Below, piece after piece: positions 8,978-16,059 of a stretch of 22,616 nucleotides of DNA. Where the stretch lies: IMG/VR virus record IMGVR_UViG_3300004463_000027, positions 1 through 22,616 of that record; one strand, given 5' to 3'. The stretch's first letter is position 1. The number at the start of each line of letters is the position of its first letter. A program made the position numbers and the translations under genes. The DNA comes from a virus. The notes beneath the pieces were generated by a model. It saw nothing but the letters and a program-made list of their open reading frames with translations. It made no database searches and had not been told where the DNA came from.

Positions 8978-9465
8978 GATTTCAATTCCTCAAAAATATC
9001 GTCTTCTGTCAGTTCAGCTTCGATCGCGTCAGGGTCGGTCAAATCGGTTACATGGGTAGTGATGAATACCGTATCAGCATGGGCCGTGATGACTCGTTTT
9101 GTGCCTGGATGCGTGATGAAAAAATGGAATCCTGTCAAACGCTTCTGCGCGCCATCGGTCCAGATCGTGCAGTCCCCAAGCACCATGATGAAATGCTTCT
9201 TCTTGTGGGTCTTGGTCACCGCCAGTTGGCCAGCTGGCATTACATAACGGCGCGCGCACTGACCATCGGCATGCAGCGTTTCGACCTGCACAGGGCGCCG
9301 AGGAAGGCCGGCAGCGTCAACAACAGAAGCCATTTCGCCCTGAAGTTTGCGCATGGATTCAAGCGGCATTCCGGGGCCGCAGTCGTGAATAATCGAGCGC
9401 GCAACCATGTCAGCAGTCTGCGCGCCAAGTTGCTGCATTGCCTCAAAAAGTGTAATTTCAGTCAT
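8974..9465 (-). CDS. Cupin-like beta-barrel protein in the tail/ejection cassette, 163 aa
   Basis: I chose the start MTEITLFEAMQQ because the longer frame would run far into the upstream gene, whereas this ATG overlaps its end by only eight bases. The N-terminal 60 residues are helical. The second half (from RRYVMPAGQLAVT) has beta-strands with a cupin-like layout: THKKKHFIMVLGDCTIW, then FHFFITHPGTKRVITAHAD and VFITTHVTD. The His pairs could bind a metal, but the canonical HxH...E set is not complete, so activity is uncertain. The C-terminus is strongly acidic (DPDAIEAELTEDDIFEE). Comparable small cupin-fold proteins occur beside tail genes of podoviruses. It may be structural or a small enzyme; I cannot tell which. 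Confidence 0.55.
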   Translation of the reverse strand: MTEITLFEAMQQLGAQTADMVARSIIHDCGPGMPLESMRKLQGEMASVVDAAGLPRRPVQVETLHADGQCARRYVMPAGQLAVTKTHKKKHFIMVLGDCTIWTDGAQKRLTGFHFFITHPGTKRVITAHADTVFITTHVTDLTDPDAIEAELTEDDIFEELKS

Positions 9466-9895
9466 TTTTCTTGATCCTCGCCCACATTGTACAGTCGCCG
9501 CCATCAGGACGATATGCACGGGCTAGCCCTTCGAATTCGAATCCAAGCATTTCCAGCAGCCTTTCGCCAGGCGTAAAGCCAACATCAACCGCTGATTCGA
9601 TGCGTCGCCATGGCGCCACGTGGTCAATGTAGCCGCGCAGCGCGCGCACCACGCCAACCATGCTTCGGCCAGCATCCCGCGATAATAGTGCCCAGGCCGT
9701 AGCGCAGCCCTGCCACCGCTCATCAAATCCAGCGCAGATCAGAACGTTGCCAGCATCATCCAGCGCCGTGAAAGCCGTGCACCCTTCCAACATGGCGCCG
9801 TACCAATCTTGCCCCAGCACTTCAAGCATATGCTGCTGTGCAGGCTGTAGGTTGATCTGCGCTAGGTGCTGCGCACTGAATTGGATAACCTTCAT
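9458..9895 (-). CDS. gp13-like GNAT-fold protein, 145 aa
   Basis: Size, position after the nozzle gene and sequence pattern match the T7 gp13/DUF2833 family, small proteins with a GNAT (acyltransferase-like) fold. Seen here are an N-terminal MKVIQFSAQHL opening, a central strand FTALDDAGNVLICAGF, a helix with RDAGRSMVGVVRALRGYI and the closing strand/helix pair VGFTPGERLLEMLGFEFEG, which is typical of the end of a GNAT fold. The usual acetyl-CoA pyrophosphate-binding motif (Q/RxxGxG/A) is not clear; RDAGRS is the nearest match, so catalysis is doubtful. In T7 gp13 is needed for virion morphogenesis, where it supports incorporation of internal proteins. The start overlaps the upstream stop by ATGA. 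Confidence 0.65.
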   Translation of the reverse strand: MKVIQFSAQHLAQINLQPAQQHMLEVLGQDWYGAMLEGCTAFTALDDAGNVLICAGFDERWQGCATAWALLSRDAGRSMVGVVRALRGYIDHVAPWRRIESAVDVGFTPGERLLEMLGFEFEGLARAYRPDGGDCTMWARIKKND

Positions 9896-10128
9896 TTCGA
9901 TGTTTGCTGCCCAGGGCGAAGGTCCGGATCATAGCGGCCACCACCAACCCTCAAAGCCGCACCCACAGCACCAGCGACAGCAATCTTTGCAAGAGTCTCC
10001 TTGATGGCTTTTCGTTCTGCCAATGATCCATAAAGCCCAAGCGAAGCATCACCATAACCGGCCGAGTCGCCAAGGAACAGCTTGTGGTTGATGGCGTCAC
10101 CGGCGACGCCCAAATAGTCTGTCGTCAT
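9892..10128 (-). CDS. Small unknown protein between nozzle and gp13-like genes, 78 aa
   Basis: I do not recognise this protein. It begins MTTDYLGVAGDAINHKLFLG, has a mildly hydrophobic Ala/Val stretch near residues 46-60 (LAKIAVAGAVGAALRVGGG) that might be a weak membrane helix, and ends in a basic, polar tail. It is joined by ATGA overlaps to both neighbours, the nozzle gene upstream and the gp13-like gene downstream. That tight packing supports it being a real gene rather than a spurious frame. A minor virion or tail-assembly role is possible from context only. Confidence 0.6.
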   Translation of the reverse strand: MTTDYLGVAGDAINHKLFLGDSAGYGDASLGLYGSLAERKAIKETLAKIAVAGAVGAALRVGGGRYDPDLRPGQQTSK

Positions 10129-12350
10129 CTTGCATCCTGAACAACTATTTGTGGATAAATTCCTTCCAGTGTTACCGCCATGGGCTGATCGTTGACGTAC
10201 TGGATATAGGCGTCCGTTTCATATCCTTTCGGCCACGACACCAGCATGTCACCAGAGTAAAGCGGCACCGGCTGATTCATAGGCTGACCCTGACCAAATA
10301 GGAACAGGTCCATGTGGTCATCATCTGGGCCGTACTTGCCGCCGCCAGTGTTCAGGAACCGGAAGACCATCTTGTGCATACGCTTGGTCTTGCCTTGGGC
10401 GGTTCCATCTGCGGCGCCGGCTTCCATGCGCATAGTACGCAGCCGACACGGTGCAGGAAGGCCAATAGCCACGATTGAATAGGGGCGCTGCAATGTAATC
10501 TCACCACCGGTAACCACGCGCTGAGGGTGCGGCGAACCATTGGTCAGGACATCGACAGTCTGCCCCTCGATGTGGCCAAGGCCTGTAATCGTGGTTGCCG
10601 GCGCGCCGTTATAGGTCAGTCCGCAATCGACATAGAACTGCGAGCTTTGAAGGTCGCCTTCACGATATGGACGTTCCATGTATTCGACATAGCGTTTCGA
10701 CACGCCATTGATGGTGCGCCGTACGATCATCCATACCTCGTTGCGATCCCCCTCAGCAGCCGGCATGGTTGCCACCGATTCCACAAAGGCATCACTCCCG
10801 CCGATGATATGCCGGTGCCAGCCCCGCACGCGCTGTTCAGTGTTCCAGGTCAGGCAGGCAAGCTTGCCGTCTGCACGCACCGCCCACACCAACGGGTCAG
10901 GCTCTTGTGCAAAGTCGAAATCGATAATTCCAGACGTAGTAATGTGGTCGGCGTCAACCGTGGCATCCGATGAAGAATAGCCTGATACCTCGTCGTAGGT
11001 AATCTCGCGGCACTTGAGGCCGGCACGTTGCACGAACAGCACCGATGCACCAGCCTGGGCGGGCATGATGGAGCGCGTCCCGAAATTCGACTGTGGCCGC
11101 ACGCGGACATTGCCGGGCGCCAGCGGCGTACCGTTGGAGTACTCACCAATGACAAACTCAGATCCAGCTGTGCCAACGATCAATTCTTTGTCGGCAATCA
11201 TCCACTGGATCTTGTTCAGCGTGCCAGACGCAATCGTCAGGGTGATTGCCATATCATCTGTCACCGAGCCGAAGTTCAGCCGCGAGAAGTCGTCAAAACC
11301 GCTGGATACCGACGACCATAAAGTGTAGTTGCGCGCCATCCACAGGCGCTCGCGGAAGAATGCCACATCAGACGGCCAGCCTTCGGTGTCAGACCAGGCC
11401 GCCGCCGCCCAGCGTGTGGTGGCATTGGGCGCGCCAACGCAATCCTGCGGCAGTCGCTGCACAACCGTGACATTGACGACTGTCGGCGACACATAGCCAG
11501 TAATCGTGACGTATCCATAGCCAGCGTCCCGGAATTCCCACAGCACGCCGGTATCGCCATCGTATCGGGCGCCTGTGTCATGAACTGGTTTCACCGCGCC
11601 AGTGGTGGCCGTATTAAGCGCTTCGTAGATCTTGGCGTCAGACTTGCGACGATTGCCAGCCGTGATGGACTTTGCCGGCTCCCAGGCCGTTACACTGGAA
11701 GTGTTCTTTGCCTCCAGGTAGAACGGCGTGCCAACCATATTCGATGTAAAAATACCCATGCTGGCCGTCAACGTAGTGGCGCCAGTCTGCGCGCCAGCAT
11801 AGACCGTTGTGGTTGTGGCCGGGTCGATATCCTTGAACGGCCCCCATTCAGGCGTGAACTGTGTCAGCGTGAACGATGTTGGCGATGTGCGCTTGAGGAT
11901 CTGCGGCGGATATTGTGGATGCGTGATGTACAGAAAGTCGCCGGACTGGGCAAAGCGCAGACGGCAAGTCCCATCCGTATTGAACATGCTTGCAATGGTG
12001 TAAGGCGTCACAACTTCAACCGGCGTCCCAGGTGGAGACTCCAGACGGCCACGTACCAGCGTGGTAGTGTCCCAGGTGTAAAAGCGGATATACAGGTCGC
12101 CGAATTCCAGGATATAGGCCTGGTCAACCGAGTACTCGAAACGCTGAAGCCAGGAACGTTTCGTGGAATCCTTCGTTTCTTTGATGAAGCGCGTCCCGCC
12201 GCGACGCCGCGCTGGCCCCTGAACAGTCGGGATGAAATTCTCCATGATGGAGCAGCCGGAACTAAATTTGGCGTAATCTGTTCTGGAATCGAGAGCGCGT
12301 GACAGCTCGCCAGAATTGAAGCTCACCTGTGCAGGACTCGCCTTCCCCAT
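10125..12350 (-). CDS. Tail tubular protein B / tail nozzle (T7 gp12-like), 741 aa
   Basis: The N-terminus VSFNSGELSRALDSRTDYAK, followed by SGCSIMENFIPTVQGPARRR and GGTRFIKE, is the signature of podovirus nozzle proteins. Six copies close the distal end of the short tail and bind fibres. The middle is beta-rich (FGDLYIRFYTW, VSPTVVNVTVVQRLPQ, FFRERLWMARNYTLWSSVSS, GFDDFSRLNFG), as expected for a propeller-like nozzle. The length is close to the 794 residues of T7 gp12. A good Shine-Dalgarno (AAGGAG) lies upstream of the ATG, and the gp11-like adaptor gene ends nine bases before it. The stop overlaps the next small gene by four bases. Confidence 0.9.
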   Translation of the reverse strand: MGKASPAQVSFNSGELSRALDSRTDYAKFSSGCSIMENFIPTVQGPARRRGGTRFIKETKDSTKRSWLQRFEYSVDQAYILEFGDLYIRFYTWDTTTLVRGRLESPPGTPVEVVTPYTIASMFNTDGTCRLRFAQSGDFLYITHPQYPPQILKRTSPTSFTLTQFTPEWGPFKDIDPATTTTVYAGAQTGATTLTASMGIFTSNMVGTPFYLEAKNTSSVTAWEPAKSITAGNRRKSDAKIYEALNTATTGAVKPVHDTGARYDGDTGVLWEFRDAGYGYVTITGYVSPTVVNVTVVQRLPQDCVGAPNATTRWAAAAWSDTEGWPSDVAFFRERLWMARNYTLWSSVSSGFDDFSRLNFGSVTDDMAITLTIASGTLNKIQWMIADKELIVGTAGSEFVIGEYSNGTPLAPGNVRVRPQSNFGTRSIMPAQAGASVLFVQRAGLKCREITYDEVSGYSSSDATVDADHITTSGIIDFDFAQEPDPLVWAVRADGKLACLTWNTEQRVRGWHRHIIGGSDAFVESVATMPAAEGDRNEVWMIVRRTINGVSKRYVEYMERPYREGDLQSSQFYVDCGLTYNGAPATTITGLGHIEGQTVDVLTNGSPHPQRVVTGGEITLQRPYSIVAIGLPAPCRLRTMRMEAGAADGTAQGKTKRMHKMVFRFLNTGGGKYGPDDDHMDLFLFGQGQPMNQPVPLYSGDMLVSWPKGYETDAYIQYVNDQPMAVTLEGIYPQIVVQDAR

Positions 12351-12359
12351 TTCAACTCC

Positions 12360-13007
12360 TTAAATTATCACAATGCCAGAAGGCAGAGAGATGACGTCAC
12401 CCTCGCCACTGCCGCCGAGAATGCCGCCCTCGCGGGCATCCAGCCAGCTACCCCACGGCATTTCGTCAGGCGTGGTCTCGATGGCGTCTTGGCGTTGCGC
12501 TTCGGACAGGGCGAACTTGTATTCATCCGCCGCACGCGCCCGCTTTGTCTCCGATTGAGTCAGCGTCTCGCCTGCCTCCATGGCCAACTTGCACGCCAGA
12601 GCTTCCACGAACAGAGGATCGAATAGGCCGGTGTTGGTGATTTGCGACACGTAGCGGATCTTCAGCGGCGCCGGCAGATCGGTCAGCAGCAACCCACCTT
12701 CCAGCGACCACGGCCCGCGCTGCTTTGACAGCGGTCGCACGTAGATTTCATTGACCTGAACCAGAGACATGAAGTCGGATGGCAGCGGGTATTGCGTGGT
12801 GAATCCCCAGTCAGGCGAATCGACCAGGGCCACCAGCTGGGCGCGCTTCAAGGAGAACTTCCAGCGGGAGCGGCGTAGCTCGGCATCGCGCACCTGGTCA
12901 AAGATTCGATTCATGAGGCGCGCTGGTTTGGTGTCGTCTGTCAGCAACAGAACCGGCTCCTCACCCAGTTTCGACAGCGCGTAGTTAGCAAGTTGTGTCT
13001 TGTCCAT
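12360..13007 (-). CDS. Tail tubular protein A / head-tail adaptor (T7 gp11-like), 215 aa
   Basis: The N-terminus MDKTQLANYALSKLGEEPV with the following FDQVRDAELRRSRWKFSLKR is typical of T7 gp11-like adaptors, which form a dodecameric ring between portal and nozzle. Further family-like features are YPLPSDFMSLVQVNEIYV, LPAPLKIRYVSQI and FVEALACKLAMEAGETLTQ. Length is close to T7 gp11 (196 residues). It is the first gene after the terminator at 13055-13079, so it probably opens a new transcription unit for tail proteins. The ribosome binding site is imperfectly spaced: AGGG lies about 12 bases from the ATG. Confidence 0.88.
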   Translation of the reverse strand: MDKTQLANYALSKLGEEPVLLLTDDTKPARLMNRIFDQVRDAELRRSRWKFSLKRAQLVALVDSPDWGFTTQYPLPSDFMSLVQVNEIYVRPLSKQRGPWSLEGGLLLTDLPAPLKIRYVSQITNTGLFDPLFVEALACKLAMEAGETLTQSETKRARAADEYKFALSEAQRQDAIETTPDEMPWGSWLDAREGGILGGSGEGDVISLPSGIVII

Positions 13008-13019
13008 GGTGCTGATTAT

Positions 13020-13039
13020 CCCTCACGTGTTGCGTATTT
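13020..13039 (-). promoter_or_regulatory. T7-promoter-like sequence ahead of the tail operon (weak candidate)
   Basis: The minus strand reads AAATACGCAACACGTGAGGG, which agrees with the T7 late consensus TAATACGACTCACTATAGGG at 13 of 20 positions without gaps. It lies between the terminator at 13055-13079 and the gp11-like ATG at 13007, where a promoter would be expected. The core CTATA part is not conserved, and no phage RNA polymerase gene is visible in the window, so this is tentative. Confidence 0.25.
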
Positions 13040-13054
13040 ACCACTCAGCATAAG

Positions 13055-13079
13055 AAAAAGGAGCGCACACAGGCGCCCC
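13055..13079 (-). terminator. Rho-independent terminator after the capsid operon
   Basis: On the minus strand GGGGCGC (13079-13073), loop ctgtgt and GCGCTCC (13066-13060) form a 7-bp GC-rich stem with one G-U pair, followed by TTTTT (13059-13055). It lies 25 bases downstream of the 86-residue gene's stop. On the plus strand the stem is followed by TTCTTTT, so it may work in both directions. Confidence 0.8.
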
Positions 13080-13103
13080 TTCTTTTGCCCGGTCCGAATC
13101 GGA

Positions 13104-13364
13104 TCAGGTTTCGGCTACAGATGGCCCACGGCGGCGGCGCCCACTGGTTGGCTGCGTAGGATCCGACTTGCCAGGGATCACCCGCGCGCCGGAATTCGAA
13201 TGGTGCGGAATCGCAGCTTTCGCCTCCGCTGCTTTCTGTACTGTTTCGGCTTCCTCGTCGGAAATCTCCACAGCCCAGGATGCTTTGGTTGGCCAGTCGA
13301 ACACCTCGCCAGGCCTTACCAGCCCGGATGGGAGTGCGCCAATGGTTACCGCTCGCTGCTTCAT
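13104..13364 (-). CDS. Small virion-associated candidate, 86 aa, last gene of the capsid operon
   Basis: I cannot assign a function. The protein starts MKQRAVTIGALPSGLVRPGE and has a short acidic helix (EISDEEAETVQKAAEAKAA). It ends in a basic, Pro/Ser/Thr-rich tail (TQPTSGRRRRGPSVAET) with four consecutive Arg, which could bind nucleic acid or an acidic protein surface. It overlaps the cement-protein gene by ATGA (13361-13364) and is followed directly by a terminator. That makes it part of the capsid-cement unit, and a small head protein is the likeliest reading. Confidence 0.6.
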   Translation of the reverse strand: MKQRAVTIGALPSGLVRPGEVFDWPTKASWAVEISDEEAETVQKAAEAKAAIPHHSNSGARVIPGKSDPTQPTSGRRRRGPSVAET

Positions 13365-13825
13365 TGGATGGTGAAGCCAGCTTTGTAGGCGGTGAATGCC
13401 TGTGCGTCTTTGACCAGGAAGGCGTCAAAGGTACCGGCAGTCAGCGGACCGCTTGCCACGGTGAAGCGCACCGCCAGATAGCGCTCGTAGGCGCCGGCCG
13501 GCAGTTTGATCTTCACCAAGTTGGTGCCAGCTGGCGAGAATGCCGCGAAGGCCAACGCTGCCGTCGAGAAATGCACGGTCGGCGAAGACATCGAGGTATT
13601 GTCGTCAGATTCCAGGGTGATAGTCAGCGTCGCGTCGGAGCTTGCGTCGGTCGCAGCGGTCAGCGTGTTGACGATCAGGTAGATGTTCTCGCCGGTGCCA
13701 ATATCGCGGGTCAGGTTAGTGACCTGGTTATTGCCTAGCGGGTACAGATCGACCACGTTGGTAGAGACTGCGGTCGCGGTAACTGCTTGCGCGTCCGAGA
13801 ACTCCAGGAGTTTATCCATAATCAT
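13361..13825 (-). CDS. Bbp16-like capsid cement (decoration) protein, 154 aa
   Basis: The sequence (MIMDKLLEFSDAQAVTATAV, VVDLYPLGNNQVTNLTRDIG, LTITLESDDN, LPAGAYERYLAVRFTVAS, GTFDAFLVKDAQ) has the pattern of the Bbp16 family. In phage BPP-1 that jelly-roll protein sits on the outside of the capsid and cements capsomers. It is beta-strand rich and lacks charged helices, consistent with such a fold. The gene lies 23 bases downstream of the major capsid gene, the expected arrangement. I kept the first ATG because AGGAA lies nine bases upstream of it; the ATG two codons later would be too far away. Confidence 0.8.
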   Translation of the reverse strand: MIMDKLLEFSDAQAVTATAVSTNVVDLYPLGNNQVTNLTRDIGTGENIYLIVNTLTAATDASSDATLTITLESDDNTSMSSPTVHFSTAALAFAAFSPAGTNLVKIKLPAGAYERYLAVRFTVASGPLTAGTFDAFLVKDAQAFTAYKAGFTIQ

Positions 13826-13848
13826 GATTCAGGTTCCTTTCTGGCGGA

Positions 13849-14868
13849 TTACGACACAACCGCTTCGGTGTTCAGGATCTGGTCAACCATGCGCACCGGG
13901 ATACCGTTGAAGCGAGTATCAAAGATGGTTTGGCCAAACTGGTTCAGCGCTGGCTGGATGGCAATCGCCGAGTTGGACTTTTGCAGGGCCATGACGCGCA
14001 GCAGAGACAGCACGGTGCGGTTCGCGTAGAAGACAGGCTTGATGCCGCCCATGTTCGGCAGGCGGTCCACGGCGCGGCTCATCATCTTGATCAACTCGGT
14101 CGATGCGGTAGATGCCTGAGTGCCGGTCAGCGCCAGCAGGTCAGAGATATCGACGTTGGCGATACGCACGGCATAGCGCCAGTCACGCAGAGCCAGACCA
14201 ACTTTCCACTGGAACTTGTCGTGATAGGCCTCGTACTTGCCGCCACTGGCGTCGGTCACGACTTCCAGGCCACGGTCGGTGTGTTGCAAACCGGCAGTGG
14301 TGCCTTTCGGGTAGATGCCGTGCACGGTGTTGTCACCCCAGCCAACCAGCCACACAGAGGTGTTGTCAGTGCTGGCGCCGCCTGCATTCAGGATGTTCTG
14401 GCCATTGGCAGCCGACAGCGAGGAGTAACGCAACGACAGGCCAGTAAAAGCCTCTGGCTCGCTGGTGCTGTTGCCGTAGATCAGGGTCTGTGCAAACTCC
14501 TGATTCATACCCTCCAGGAAGCTCGACGCTTCGGACATGCGGAACGATGCAACGTCGCCGTTCAGTTCAGCCAGGTCTTTATCGACCACGGACCAGGCTT
14601 CCAGCATGCCGCAGGTGTCATCGACTTGTACGGTGGTCGATTTGGAAGGCTGTACGCCGTAGTTCAGCTTGCGCCATGCCACGTCAGGCAGGCCGGTGCG
14701 GACGGTGGTACGGTGACCGGTCGGCAGGTTGCCTTCCTTCATCACCATGTCCATGATGATCTCGTTGGACTGCGACAGCATCTCAATGATGCGCGCCGGT
14801 TTGCCGTCAGGGTCCTGGCGCTTGGCCCAATCAGCCAGCGTCAGGTTGTTGGTAGCAAGGGTTGCCAT
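13849..14868 (-). CDS. Major capsid protein (HK97 fold, BPP-1 Bbp17-like), 339 aa
   Basis: The sequence LTLADWAKRQDPDGKPARII, EGNLPTGHRTTVRTGLPDVA, WRKLNYGVQPSKSTTVQVDD and MNQEFAQTLIYGNS is characteristic of the podovirus major capsid protein group that includes BPP-1 Bbp17. Later blocks (FTGLSLRYSSLSA, VWLVGWGDNTVHGIYPKG, LGQ-type loops and FNGIPVRMVDQIL near the end) also match the family. These proteins adopt the HK97 fold and form the icosahedral shell. A strong Shine-Dalgarno (GGAGG) precedes the ATG. The gene has its own leader with a terminator and a candidate promoter upstream, which fits the high level of synthesis required. The length is normal. Confidence 0.93.
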   Translation of the reverse strand: MATLATNNLTLADWAKRQDPDGKPARIIEMLSQSNEIIMDMVMKEGNLPTGHRTTVRTGLPDVAWRKLNYGVQPSKSTTVQVDDTCGMLEAWSVVDKDLAELNGDVASFRMSEASSFLEGMNQEFAQTLIYGNSTSEPEAFTGLSLRYSSLSAANGQNILNAGGASTDNTSVWLVGWGDNTVHGIYPKGTTAGLQHTDRGLEVVTDASGGKYEAYHDKFQWKVGLALRDWRYAVRIANVDISDLLALTGTQASTASTELIKMMSRAVDRLPNMGGIKPVFYANRTVLSLLRVMALQKSNSAIAIQPALNQFGQTIFDTRFNGIPVRMVDQILNTEAVVS

Positions 14869-14927
14869 GTGTGGCCTCCAGGTAAATTGATTTCACCCGG
14901 AACTCAACCGCCCCGGAATGTGAGGCG

Positions 14928-14956
14928 AATATACAACACTTGTGGGATAAAAACAA
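14928..14956 (-). promoter_or_regulatory. Candidate sigma70-type promoter for the major capsid gene
   Basis: On the minus strand TTGTTT (14956-14951) and TATATT (14933-14928) are separated by exactly 17 bases and lie about 60 bases before the capsid ATG, downstream of a terminator. The -10 element is close to consensus (5 of 6), the -35 weaker. It overlaps the GTGTTG-TATA motif seen at other intergenic sites. Confidence 0.45.
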
Positions 14957-14961
14957 CGGAA

Positions 14962-15063
14962 CAAACGTTTGCAGAGGATTAGCAGACGAAAAAAAGCCCC
15001 GGACGTAATCGCGGGGCAAAGGCTAGTGTTTTGTGTTGTAGCTATACAACGGCAAACGTTTGC
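14962..15063. repeat. Pair of near-identical palindromes flanking the pre-capsid terminator
   Basis: CAAACGTTTGC occurs at 14962-14972 and GCAAACGTTTGC at 15052-15063. The second is a perfect 12-base palindrome directly after the scaffold stop codon, the first lies just upstream of the candidate capsid promoter. A further inverted repeat, GTTGTA-GCTA-TACAAC, occupies 15035-15050. These could be binding sites for a dimeric regulator; that is inferred from symmetry and position only. Confidence 0.5.
14989..15017 (-). terminator. Rho-independent terminator between scaffold and capsid genes
   Basis: On the minus strand GCCCCG (15017-15012), a ten-base loop and CGGGGC (15001-14996) form a perfect 6-bp GC stem followed by seven T (14995-14989). 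It separates terminase/portal/scaffold from the capsid gene. Partial termination here, with a promoter just downstream, would allow capsid protein to be made at a different level. Confidence 0.85.
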
Positions 15064-15064
15064 A

Positions 15065-15769
15065 TTAGCTGCCGTACAGAACAGACTGAGTGGTCTTACG
15101 TTCACCACCATCAGCGGCCTGGCTTGCCTGGCTATTCGAGTCATGCTCGCCCAGGCCGGCGCCGATGCCCATGAAGAACTGCATGGTTGCCTTGTAGCCG
15201 ATCTTGTCTTCGATTGCGGTGATGATGTCGGCAGCCTGCTCGGCGCCTGCGAATTGACGGACAGCGCGCTTGGCCAGTTCCATCTGAGGTTCATAGCGCT
15301 CGCCCAGTTCAGTTTTCAGCGCGGTCTGTTCAGCCTGGTTTTTGGCGTCCAGCGCGGCGACACGTTGCTGCTCGGCAGCTGCCATGCGGGCTTCCGCCTT
15401 GGCCAGCAAGTCACCTTGCAGACCAGTTGCCTGATCCTTTGTCAGCCCGTACTTGTGCATGACGTCGGCCACCTCGCCAACGAAGGCCGGGTCTTCGCCG
15501 TCGCGCACCTTCAGGCCGTAATCGGCGGACTTCTCAGGGCGCCCCAGTTTGCCGTAGAACTCGGACCACTGCTCGGGAGTGGCATCTTTGCCGGGCAGGG
15601 ACAGGCCAGTCTCGGCGGCGGTGGTCGTGGTTGCAGCAGCTTCCGTGGTTGCTGCAGTAGTTGCTGTGGTCGCGCCGGTCAGCGCCGCCGTTGCGCTGGT
15701 GCTGACCGGCGCCGTGGTCGTGGTCGTGGTAGTCGTGGTGTCGGCGGTGGTGGTTGCTACATCGCTCAT
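15065..15769 (-). CDS. Capsid scaffolding protein, 234 aa, with Thr/Ala-rich N-terminus
   Basis: Placed directly before the capsid gene, the protein has the usual scaffold layout. There is a disordered N-terminus, a motif around PGKDATPEQWSEFYGKLGRP and ADYGLKVRDGEDPAF, a long charged coiled-coil-like helix (DLLAKAEARMAAAEQQRVAA, DAKNQAEQTALKTELGERYE) and a short C-terminal tail (KTTQSVLYGS). Scaffolds of the T7 gp9 and BPP-1 Bbp18 type guide capsid assembly and then leave the head. Residues 7-52 are extreme in composition, nearly only Thr and Ala, including a run of nine Thr; at DNA level this is a degenerate trinucleotide repeat near 15600-15760. The start overlaps the upstream stop by ATGA. 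Confidence 0.85.
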   Translation of the reverse strand: MSDVATTTADTTTTTTTTTAPVSTSATAALTGATTATTAATTEAAATTTTAAETGLSLPGKDATPEQWSEFYGKLGRPEKSADYGLKVRDGEDPAFVGEVADVMHKYGLTKDQATGLQGDLLAKAEARMAAAEQQRVAALDAKNQAEQTALKTELGERYEPQMELAKRAVRQFAGAEQAADIITAIEDKIGYKATMQFFMGIGAGLGEHDSNSQASQAADGGERKTTQSVLYGS

Positions 15770-16059
15770 GGCTCGGTTTCCTCTTGATTACGCAGTGCAA
15801 GCAGCTGCGCGTCGGTTAAGTTCAGGGTTTGCTGTATGCGCAAGTATACCTCTCTACGCCCCTCTGCGACAGCCGTCGCATGTGTGTCAACGCGGCCATC
15901 CTTGCTGAAGATGACGCACGACCGATCAGCGCGGCAGAACTCGGCCAGGTCCTCCATGGCCATGCGGCCAGCGTTGATATCGGCCTTCTTTCCTGGCTCG
16001 GCTACCAGGGCGCGGTAGGCGGCGCGGAGATTGAGGAAGCGAAGGTAGTTACTGCTCAT
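15766..16059 (-). CDS. Bbp19-like small phage protein, 97 aa
   Basis: The segment MAMEDLAEFCRADRSCVIFS, then GRVDTHATAVAEGRREVYLR and IQQTLNLTDAQL, matches my memory of the Bbp19-like phage domain, found between portal and scaffold genes in BPP-1-like podoviruses. The function is unknown; a head-assembly role is suggested by position. The two Cys in FCRADRSC are conserved-looking but too few to call a metal site. It overlaps the portal stop (ATGA at 16056-16059) and the scaffold start, so the three genes are probably translated in a coupled manner. Confidence 0.65.
   Translation of the reverse strand: MSSNYLRFLNLRAAYRALVAEPGKKADINAGRMAMEDLAEFCRADRSCVIFSKDGRVDTHATAVAEGRREVYLRIQQTLNLTDAQLLALRNQEETEP

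Noticed and set aside
13930-14982. Plus-strand frame of 350 codons
   Set aside because: Exact antisense of the major capsid gene, whose family identity is clear.
15600-15763. Repeat tract considered as a CRISPR or variable-repeat array
   Set aside because: There is no regular repeat-spacer structure; it is an in-frame Thr/Ala-coding low-complexity segment of the scaffold gene.
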